DNA from: Candidatus Burkholderia verschuerenii
GTDB taxonomy: Bacteria > Pseudomonadota > Gammaproteobacteria > Burkholderiales > Burkholderiaceae
DNA length: 64,000 bases
Direction: 5' to 3'
Assembly (NCBI RefSeq): GCF_001189365.1
Contig: NZ_LFJJ01000002.1
Coordinates: 48,691 to 112,690 of the forward strand
A program made the position numbers and the translations under genes. Of the stretch, positions 58,285 through 64,000 are shown one piece after another. The notes under the pieces are model-generated. The model did no database searches and was not told the DNA's origin. It saw only the letters and a list, made by a program, of their open reading frames with translations. Positions within the stretch are counted from its first letter, which is position 1, and each line of letters opens with the position of its first letter.

Positions 58285-59430
58285 ATGGGTATGTCGGAGA
58301 GGGCAATTGATATCACGCAACTGGATCTCGCTGGAGAGGTGCATTCGCGTGTTCTCGCAAACCACTATGGTGATCTTCTCGACGCCGTTCAGAGTGCGGC
58401 GCGGGAGCTAGGCTACTTTTTCGCCAAAGCGGACGCGGCGGCGGCAATGCCGGAATTGCTTGCCGAGGTATTGGCCGAGGCTATCGTGTTGCGGAAAGAA
58501 GCATCAGTTTCGCCGCTCGATAGCGAAGGCGCAGAACAGCGCGCACGGCGTTACCTTGCTGAAGGTTTCGGCGAGGTGATGCGGGACGAGATATTGAGCG
58601 CCTTGGAGGGAGTGGGGATTCGGCTCCAGGAGACGGTTCAAGCACCGGTTCTCCTGACATCGGCAAAGATCATGCGCGATGAAGCGCTGCTCAGGGACGC
58701 ACCCGCATTCGACGGGGAGGGGCGCGGTGACCAGTTCGTGGCCCTTCATCGGGTGGGCGAAGCAAACGTCCGTCCGAAGATGGCGCGAGCAACGTTGTCC
58801 GTGGACGTGACGAAAGATGAGATCGTCATTTCCGGCGACGGCTCGTTGGCAACCTATAACTGGAAGCCGGATACATGGGGGAACGCAGTCAAACGTCTTT
58901 CGATCCGGCCTGCACACAAGCGAACCGGCGACATCGAAGAAAAGGTGTTTTGCGTCGTGGCCGGTGACGGTGAGGATTCCGGCCGCAGGGGCGGAATCGT
59001 CGCCGAGGATCTGAGCGAGCCGGAAGCGTTGGCCCTGATCAAGCGCATTCAGGAAGGCGTGAAGGCAAGCCTCGGCATCACGCAGCCCGCGATACCCGTG
59101 GTCGAGTTGCCCGGAGAGGCCGATCTGTACGATACCGTCCAGCGGCCGTCCACACCGCGCAGCATTGGCAGGAAGGTCGCCGATGGCATCTTTAACGCGT
59201 TGAGCATCGGCGGCTTTATCGTGATTGGCATCGCTGTTCTCTGTGCGTTGTCGTTTGGGTTGCCGGTCGCCTATAAGGCGGGTCAGCACTTTTCCTCGAA
59301 GATGTTCCCCGTCGCTGATGCTGGCGACGCCAGGGTGAGCGACTTGTATGAGGGAGCGCTGTTACGCGCCGAGCCTTCGGTGCGGCCCACGCCTCGGTTG
59401 TTGCCTGTACCTGCTTTGAGCAAGCAGTAG
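58285..59430 (+). CDS. Unknown membrane protein with cytoplasmic N-terminal domain
   Basis: 381 aa. GGAGG lies 6 bases before ATG 58285. Helical N-terminal half, a beta-rich middle (ATLSVDVTKDEIVISGDGSLATYNWKPDTWGNAVKRLSI...), one transmembrane helix near 312-332 (IGGFIVIGIAVLCALSFGLPV) and a Pro-rich tail of about 50 residues. Unknown family. Confidence 0.5.
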   Translation: MGMSERAIDITQLDLAGEVHSRVLANHYGDLLDAVQSAARELGYFFAKADAAAAMPELLAEVLAEAIVLRKEASVSPLDSEGAEQRARRYLAEGFGEVMRDEILSALEGVGIRLQETVQAPVLLTSAKIMRDEALLRDAPAFDGEGRGDQFVALHRVGEANVRPKMARATLSVDVTKDEIVISGDGSLATYNWKPDTWGNAVKRLSIRPAHKRTGDIEEKVFCVVAGDGEDSGRRGGIVAEDLSEPEALALIKRIQEGVKASLGITQPAIPVVELPGEADLYDTVQRPSTPRSIGRKVADGIFNALSIGGFIVIGIAVLCALSFGLPVAYKAGQHFSSKMFPVADAGDARVSDLYEGALLRAEPSVRPTPRLLPVPALSKQ

Positions 59431-59505
59431 TCACGCGCGTTAAGGATTCGCCGCGCCTGCCGTTAACGATGTCGAATAGGAACCCGTTTGAGGGAGTGTG
59501 CGTAA

Positions 59506-59922
59506 ATGGAATTGCTTCTGTGGATCGTTGTGCCGGTGGGCATTGTGGGCTTCCTGATTGCTGGCTTCAGGCAGTCATCCGGGCGCAAGGCGCGGATGGA
59601 AGCGCGCATCCTCGATCTCGGCCGAAAGGGGTTTCGTGCAACTCACGTGCTAAAGCGCGGCGGGGATAGCGTGCTTTTCGATGACGAGCGTCGGGAGGTG
59701 GCGTTTGTGACGTGGGACTCGACTCACCGATTCAGCTATGGCGATGTCCGAACGCGCACCTGGCATTGGCTGGACAAAAACGGAACGAAGATCAACAACC
59801 GGATTAGCATCGCGATCGCGAATCCGCAAACTCCGTTATTCGACGTGCATATGTTTGGCGCGCGGGACGCGGAGCAGTGGATGGCGAAGATCAATGCCAT
59901 TCTGGAGGGGGAGCCTGGCTGA
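59506..59922 (+). CDS. Small membrane-anchored protein
   Basis: 138 aa with an N-terminal helix (ELLLWIVVPVGIVGFLIAGF, residues 2-21) and a small cytoplasmic domain whose beta strands (DSVLFDDERREVAFVTWDSTHRFSYGDVRTRTWHWLDK) resemble a PH-like or DUF4755-type fold. It is the last gene of the operon beginning at 53364, closed by a terminator 31 bp downstream. Confidence 0.6.
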   Translation: MELLLWIVVPVGIVGFLIAGFRQSSGRKARMEARILDLGRKGFRATHVLKRGGDSVLFDDERREVAFVTWDSTHRFSYGDVRTRTWHWLDKNGTKINNRISIAIANPQTPLFDVHMFGARDAEQWMAKINAILEGEPG

Positions 59923-59952
59923 AGCGGTCGCGAACTATGACTCGGCGTGAAG

Positions 59953-59977
59953 AGGGGGTGAGCGCCCCCTTTTTTAT
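59953..59977 (+). terminator. Rho-independent terminator
   Basis: Stem AGGGGG / CCCCCT around TGAGCG, with six to seven T residues and then ATTGCG. Confidence 0.9.
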
Positions 59978-60046
59978 TGCGTGACCCGGTATCGCGCGGT
60001 TTGTTAGGCATGGTGATACCACGGGATGCCGCGCAAGCGAAATGGT

Positions 60047-60250
60047 CTAGAGGAGGGCGATTTGTTCGCCGCGATCCTGTTCGCCAGAGGTTACATCGCG
60101 ATCGTGGCTATCGTGGGCGTAGTCGGCGTTCCTGCTGCTCCCTTGACGGCCTGGAGGCGGTGCTTCCACCTGAAACGATTGTCCCCATTTGGGGTTGATT
60201 ACCTCGGCTGCGAAAACAACACCGGGCGCGATCTGAACGAGAGTTGTCAT
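60047..60250 (-). CDS. Small protein downstream of the winged-helix regulator
   Basis: 67 aa, TTLVQIAPGVVFAAEVINPKWGQSFQVEAPPPG... with a polar, Asp/Arg/His-rich tail. GGAGG is 7 bases before ATG 60250. It lies in the same direction as the regulator gene, 39 bp after its stop; the gap holds operator-like elements (60265-60303). Function unknown. Confidence 0.45.
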   Translation of the reverse strand: MTTLVQIAPGVVFAAEVINPKWGQSFQVEAPPPGRQGSSRNADYAHDSHDRDVTSGEQDRGEQIALL

Positions 60251-60264
60251 CGAAAGCCCTCCAT

Positions 60265-60286
60265 ACGTATCAATGGTGGCATGGTA
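60265..60286. promoter_or_regulatory. Half-degenerate RCGTAT dyad
   Basis: Left arm ACGTAT and right arm ATGGTA; spacer CAATGGTGGC differs in only one base from that of the site at 53320. It lies 15 bp upstream of the small minus-strand gene. Confidence 0.5.
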
Positions 60287-60303
60287 GGTCAGATAAACTG
60301 ACC
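60287..60303. promoter_or_regulatory. GGTCAG operator, copy 1
   Basis: GGTCAGATAAACTGACC, arms of six bases and a 5-bp spacer, overlapping the stop codon of the winged-helix gene. Its reverse complement is 16 of 17 identical to the copy at 60598-60614. Confidence 0.75.
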
Positions 60304-60582
60304 TCGCAAGAACTTTCGCAACCCCGTTTGCTTGATAACTGGTCCCCACGAGGCAAGACGGTAGACCGGCCCATCCTTCTCAATGACGATGCCGAGTTGG
60401 TATCGCAGCTTCTCAATGTCGTCTTGGATCGTTTGCTTGTGGTGGCCGGTCCGGGCGGAAAGGGTTGTCAATGTCGCGCGGTCTTCTTCGGCGATCGCGA
60501 GCGCGAGCGCGAGAAGGCGACGGACATCGCCCTTGGGGAATGGCTCAGGGGTGGACATGGTTGTGGTGGTTTCGGCGCGCAT
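60289..60582 (-). CDS. Winged-helix transcription regulator
   Basis: 97 aa. KGDVRRLLALALAIAEEDRATLTTLSARTGHHKQTIQDDIEKLRYQLGIVIEKDGPVYRLASWG is an HTH followed by a beta wing, DeoR/HTH_11-like. ATG 60582 is used; ATG 60558 would drop eight residues. An operator-like dyad lies just upstream of the start and a second copy at its 3' end, so autoregulation is likely. Confidence 0.7.
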   Translation of the reverse strand: MRAETTTTMSTPEPFPKGDVRRLLALALAIAEEDRATLTTLSARTGHHKQTIQDDIEKLRYQLGIVIEKDGPVYRLASWGPVIKQTGLRKFLRGQFI

Positions 60583-60597
60583 CAGCGTCGAACTTTA

Positions 60598-60614
60598 GGT
60601 CAGTTTATGTGACC
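60598..60614. promoter_or_regulatory. GGTCAG operator, copy 2 (upstream of the winged-helix gene)
   Basis: GGTCAGTTTATGTGACC, 15 bp upstream of the regulator start codon on the minus strand. Confidence 0.75.
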
Positions 60615-60894
60615 ACGCAAGCGGCGAGGGTGGGCTAAGCGCAGGGTGAGTCTTTACGGGAATCCGCTCCGCACGACTGCAACTAACTGTCTGCCCACAT
60701 TGCGCCCACGAGTATCGTGCGCAAACGCACGTTGGGCGGCCTTTCCAGAACTGTGGCGACTGGACAACAACACGGAAACGGAATATTATTGGACAAGCAA
60801 TTGTGCGTATCGTTACAAGGCTACGGAAATTTGAGAAGCCCGGTATATCGATATGCGCGTTGTCATTACTCATCCTTTCCTTGGTGGAGCGATC
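60615..60894. other. Intergenic region upstream of the 195-aa gene
   Basis: Non-coding. It contains a hairpin-forming TGCGC...GCGCA element near 60706-60724 and a half-degenerate dyad at 60805-60826 (GCGTAT-N10-CTACGG), 68 bp before the gene. No convincing gene. Confidence 0.5.
60805..60826. promoter_or_regulatory. Half-degenerate RCGTAT dyad
   Basis: Left arm GCGTAT and right arm CTACGG with spacer CGTTACAAGG, which shares its CGTTA start with the HU and dotA sites. Confidence 0.5.
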
Positions 60895-61482
60895 ATGAGC
60901 ACTGCTGGTGTGGCTGAAAAAGCAAAGCCCGTCCTTCGCGCAGTCGTGCAGCGGGGCGAAAAATGGTTCGAGACGGCCGTGTTCGTGCCGTCCAGCAAAC
61001 CGGACAGCAAGGCTGTCCTGACCGGACATATCGACCTGGGACTCGGCGACGGGCGTATCCCGGTTTTCGCGTTTGTGAACGAACGGAAGGATGAAGGCGT
61101 GCCGACAGGCGCAAAGTACATTTCGCTGACTTCCCGGAAGGTTCATCCGCGTACCGGCGAAATCGGCTACTTCCCCGTGGCGATCGGCAATGTCGTGAAC
61201 TCACGCGGTGACGGTGGCGAAGTCTTCTACGACACGGTGATCTTCAACCCCGTGGACGAAGACCTCAACAATATTCCCGGCGCGCAGCCGGTCCCCGTGT
61301 GGGTGACCGACTCGTGCGACGCGACGTTGCATGCGAAATTGGGTTTCGCGAGCGCGCGCGTGGCACGTCCGAAGAAGCAGGACGAAAGCCAGTCGGGCGC
61401 GGGTGCGGCCGACGACGGCGAAGAAGGAATCTCGCGTGCGGCAATGCTGGATGCGGTTGCGCAAGCGACCGGCGCGCATTAA
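60895..61482 (+). CDS. Unknown 195-aa protein before the topoisomerase-like gene
   Basis: TGGAG lies 8 bases before ATG 60895. It is beta-rich (PDSKAVLTGHIDLGLGDGRIPVFAFVNERKDEGVPTGAKYISLTSRKV...IGYFPVAIGNVVNSRGDGGEVFYDTVIFNPVD) with an acidic tail, the shape of an OB-fold single-strand-binding protein, but I see no SSB signature. It is 17 bp before the topoisomerase-like gene, which would suit a role in DNA processing. Confidence 0.5.
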   Translation: MSTAGVAEKAKPVLRAVVQRGEKWFETAVFVPSSKPDSKAVLTGHIDLGLGDGRIPVFAFVNERKDEGVPTGAKYISLTSRKVHPRTGEIGYFPVAIGNVVNSRGDGGEVFYDTVIFNPVDEDLNNIPGAQPVPVWVTDSCDATLHAKLGFASARVARPKKQDESQSGAGAADDGEEGISRAAMLDAVAQATGAH

Positions 61483-61499
61483 TAACGGCGGACGTGCCT

Positions 61500-62138
61500 A
61501 TGTCCTATCAGGTCGGTCAGAAGCTAACAGGCGGTGTCGCGCGACTGCGCGAGACCGAGACGACGCCTCCGAAGCGTTTTACGGACGGGACGTTGATCTC
61601 GGCCATGACCAGTATTCACCGGTTCGTGAGCAATGAGGCCGATCGAAAGGTTCTTCGAGACACGAAGGGCATAGGCACTGAGCGGACGCGTGACGCGATC
61701 ATCGAGACGCTGAAGCAGCGTAAGTACATCGTGCGTGGGAAGGGCGGTTATCTTGAGCCAACGAACCTTGGCATTGAGCTAATCCAGCGTCTGCCACGTG
61801 AGCTTTCCGATCCGGTGACGACGGCAAAGTGGGAGATGGCTCTTGGCCTGATCGAACAAGGCAAGATGACGCGTCAGCAGTTCGACGCGATGATTCGCGG
61901 AAACGCGACCAAGCTTGTCGAGGCTCTCAAGGGAGTGAAATTCGATCTGGACCGCATGGGCATCAAGGCTGTAGAGGACAAGCCACGGCCGGAGATCGAT
62001 GAGACGTTGCCGGGACACGGCGAGACGTGCGAAAAGTGCCGGAAAGGGCGGATGGTGGGTAAGCGCCTGCCTTCTGGAAAGAAGGTGGTTGGGTGCTCCA
62101 ATTTCCCTTCATGCAAGCATTCGAAATGGATCGACTGA
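61500..62138 (+). CDS. Stand-alone C-terminal part of a type IA topoisomerase
   Basis: 212 aa. PPKRFTDGTLISAMTSIHRFV...KGIGTERTRDAIIETLKQRKYIVR...LEPTNLGIELIQRLPRELSDPVTTAKWEMAL is the region that follows the active-site Tyr in topoisomerase I/III (TopB/TraE). The C-terminus holds a zinc finger (CEKCRKGRM...VGCSNFPSCKHSKW). There is no TOPRIM domain or catalytic Tyr, and the gene before it is unrelated, so it cannot break DNA by itself. Own start codon at 61500 within the operon. Confidence 0.78.
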   Translation: MSYQVGQKLTGGVARLRETETTPPKRFTDGTLISAMTSIHRFVSNEADRKVLRDTKGIGTERTRDAIIETLKQRKYIVRGKGGYLEPTNLGIELIQRLPRELSDPVTTAKWEMALGLIEQGKMTRQQFDAMIRGNATKLVEALKGVKFDLDRMGIKAVEDKPRPEIDETLPGHGETCEKCRKGRMVGKRLPSGKKVVGCSNFPSCKHSKWID

Positions 62139-62572
62139 TGATGGATGCCGCTGGCTTATACGGGGTTCTGAAGGTCAAGATGCTGGCTTTAGTCAGCGAA
62201 TTTGCGCCGAGTCAGTATCGGCGTGCCTTGGTGCAGCAAGCGGCTGCGGCCGAGGGGCGGATCGACTTCGAAGCCTGGCTCAATGGCAATCTGATGGCAA
62301 CGGTGATTCTCGATGGAGAGGGAATTGATTTCGTTTGCTTTCAGGGTATCCATGGTCAGTTGTACCCCGACTTCGTTCTCGAGCCGCACTCAATGCGCCG
62401 GACGCTGACCGGCGAAACCATTGACGTTGCGACAGCGTTGCGGACGTTGCGTGTGAGCTTTCGTGAGGCGGATGACGTGCGTCTCGTAGATGATCGCGAT
62501 ACGCCGGACGAAGAGACATTCGTGGTTGATCCCGATACTGAACAAGATCTGATTGAAGTGCATCACACTTAG
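62126..62572 (+). CDS. Unknown 148-aa protein
   Basis: LYGVLKVKMLALVSEFAPSQYRRALVQQAAAAEGRIDFEAWLNGNLMATVILDGEGIDFVCFQG, then an acidic tail. Several in-frame ATGs (62111, 62126, 62138, 62141) overlap the topoisomerase-like gene end; the true start is uncertain. No family recognised. Confidence 0.5.
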   Translation: MDRLMMDAAGLYGVLKVKMLALVSEFAPSQYRRALVQQAAAAEGRIDFEAWLNGNLMATVILDGEGIDFVCFQGIHGQLYPDFVLEPHSMRRTLTGETIDVATALRTLRVSFREADDVRLVDDRDTPDEETFVVDPDTEQDLIEVHHT

Positions 62573-62583
62573 AGGTTTACAAC

Positions 62584-62808
62584 ATGGCATTGGACGACAA
62601 CATCGAGCTAGTGCGGGATCTGCAACGGACTGGCAACCATCTGGCTCGCCTCGCGGGCTATATGAGCATCGGCGTGCAACCGAGCCGGGAAAACATGGTC
62701 AATGCGCAGCGCTGGTTCAACTCGGCTTCCGAGAAGCTGGAGCCTGTGTTGCAGGAGGTCGAGGCCAGTAAGGCTTCGCAACGCTTCCGGCAATCGTTCA
62801 GGGGCTAA
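62584..62808 (+). CDS. Small helical protein
   Basis: 74 aa, all helical (NIELVRDLQRTGNHLARLAGYMSIGVQPSRENMVNAQRWFNSASEKLEPVLQEVEASKASQRF). It precedes the large gene by 2 bp. Unknown. Confidence 0.5.
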   Translation: MALDDNIELVRDLQRTGNHLARLAGYMSIGVQPSRENMVNAQRWFNSASEKLEPVLQEVEASKASQRFRQSFRG

Positions 62809-62810
62809 TC

Positions 62811-64000
62811 GTGGCGGCACGGCGGTGGGTGAACCTTTCGCGGTACGACGGGGCCGAGATGCTGATCGCGGCGCAATGCCCACCCGATGGCCGGAACCGG
62901 CTCGTCGTTCGCGGCTATGGCCGCAGCGATCTGTCGGCGTTCGGATTTGAGCAGGTCAGTCCCGGAATGTGGCTTGGCGATCGCTCCTCGTTCAAGACGA
63001 GCGACCTTCAAGCCTGGTTCCCTGGCTTCGACGCCAGACGTGACATCGCCGACATGGATACGGCGGACTTCCTCATCGGCTACGAGGATCTGGATCTCGT
63101 AGCCGACTCCACTCCGCTGGACGCGCTGATCCAGCGCGGTTCTCCGCCCGTGAGTCCGAAGCCTGGCACGCCACCTACGGCAAAGCCGAGCTTCGAGGAG
63201 GAGATTGCTGAGATCCGCGCCAAGGTCGATCCGCGCGACGTGGCGTCTATCATCTCGGGCTTTCCAGAAGAGTCGTTATCGGTCGGGTTCGATGGCGAGA
63301 TGGACCCGAAGACAAGGCAATGGTACATCGATGATTTCCGCGTTCCGAGTGCGGGCGGGGATCGTGCGCGTCGGCATGTGACGATGCTGACTGACGCTGC
63401 GCAGCAACGGCTTTCGAGCGTCATCGAACGGTACAACGAACTGCGCGATCGCGGACTGGATGCGCTGTCGGACTATGACATTGGCGTCGCCTACTCGGGT
63501 GACGCACTCGTCGCAATACGTCAGGCGTTGCGAACGAATGAAGGTCATATCCTGTTTCTGCGCCGGCAGATCGCAGTGTTGGCTGAAGTCTACGAAGCGC
63601 TTTCTAAACCTGGTGCTACCGATCGTGAGGTGCCTAAACAGGCATCGGAGCGAAGGTCCGCTGATGCGGACGACCAGGCGGGCTCACCCGCTTCCCGGCG
63701 TGCTGTCAAGAGCGCCGAGCGGCAGCGCGCGCGTATTGAGGACGCGGGAGAAAAGATCGGCGGGGCGCGGAAGGACTTTTATGCAAAGGCCCTTTCTCGT
63801 TCTGATCTTGATGGGATGAATGATCGCGAGAAGCTGGAACTGGTCACTCGCGACAACATCTGGCCGCGCAAATCATTGGATCAATTCCGCGAGGACGGCA
63901 TTGACTGTCGCATTGCCCTCTTCGTGAATGCGCTTCGCAAGGACATACAGGCAAAGATCACGGACCCGGAGCACTCGGACGCTTACATAGAATTTGTGTC
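62811..64000 (+). CDS. Large polyvalent-type protein, 3' end outside window
   Basis: Open from GTG 62811 to the window end (396 complete codons, no stop). The N-terminal part is an alpha/beta region; the stretch VDPRDVASIISGFPEESLSVGF and DEMDPKTRQWYIDDF-like segments follow. Near the end, EKIGGARKDFYAKALSRSDLDGMNDREKLELVTRDNIWPRKSLDQF is the pattern I associate with large polyvalent proteins of conjugative elements, which carry several fused enzymatic domains. What follows cannot be seen. The start has no strong ribosome binding site. Confidence 0.6.
   Translation, partial: MAARRWVNLSRYDGAEMLIAAQCPPDGRNRLVVRGYGRSDLSAFGFEQVSPGMWLGDRSSFKTSDLQAWFPGFDARRDIADMDTADFLIGYEDLDLVADSTPLDALIQRGSPPVSPKPGTPPTAKPSFEEEIAEIRAKVDPRDVASIISGFPEESLSVGFDGEMDPKTRQWYIDDFRVPSAGGDRARRHVTMLTDAAQQRLSSVIERYNELRDRGLDALSDYDIGVAYSGDALVAIRQALRTNEGHILFLRRQIAVLAEVYEALSKPGATDREVPKQASERRSADADDQAGSPASRRAVKSAERQRARIEDAGEKIGGARKDFYAKALSRSDLDGMNDREKLELVTRDNIWPRKSLDQFREDGIDCRIALFVNALRKDIQAKITDPEHSDAYIEFV

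Overview
The window is about 64 kb of high-GC DNA that reads as the backbone of a large conjugative plasmid from a Burkholderiales-type betaproteobacterium. Evidence: an iteron origin with a RepA-family initiator, a ParM-type partition locus, and a near-complete IncI/R64-like type IVB (Dot/Icm) transfer apparatus plus a thin type IV pilus cluster ending in pilV and an Rci recombinase. I see no rRNA, tRNA, CRISPR array, insertion sequence or antibiotic-resistance gene. The relaxase, oriT and prepilin peptidase were not found and may lie outside the window. The host assignment is an inference from composition and gene content.

Layout. 1-846: rci (5' end outside the window). 870-13790, minus strand: one long convergent operon read as dotD-dotC-dotB-icmT-pilL-pilN-pilO-pilP-pilQ-pilR, then pilS, a PilT-like ATPase and pilV. 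13791-14172: control region with two promoter/operator palindromes for dotD, one for parM, and a cluster of inverted repeats resembling a centromere. 14173-15596: parM, a ParR-like partner and a perfect 17-bp-arm palindrome. 16176-18748: tyrosine recombinase and UvrD-like helicase. 18999-32875: HTH gene then dotI-dotH-dotG-traP/Q/R-like-icmJ-dotO-icmV-dotA, closed by a terminator. 33500-35288: oriV (mini-hairpins, DnaA boxes, AT-rich stretch, 15 iterons) and repA. 35550-42348: small genes, SLT transglycosylase, dotM-trbB-dotL and a Tat-exported M15-like peptidase. 42505-48922: many small unknown accessory genes, including two lone iterons. 49089-53292: HU-like protein, coiled-coil membrane protein, bactofilin, membrane proteins and a P-loop ATPase. 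53364-59922: operon with a PilV-tip-like secreted protein, a GHKL ATPase fused to an HExxH metallopeptidase-like domain, a secreted DNA/RNA nuclease and unknowns. 60047-64000: winged-helix regulator with its own operators, a lone topoisomerase I/III C-terminal region, and the start of a large polyvalent protein.

How it fits together. Thirteen full or nearly full copies of a dyad, RCGTAT-N10-ATACGY (plus two half-degenerate copies), sit just upstream of the first gene of almost every transcription unit: transfer (dotD, dotI, traP, dotA, pilS), partition (parM), replication (repA), maintenance (helicase, HU) and the two accessory operons. The arms have a fixed 22-bp footprint and overlap a plausible sigma70 core promoter. 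This suggests that one plasmid-encoded regulator co-ordinates replication, segregation, conjugation and the accessory modules. That regulon, the GHKL-HExxH/nuclease operon and the bactofilin/ATPase operon are the parts most likely to be undescribed.
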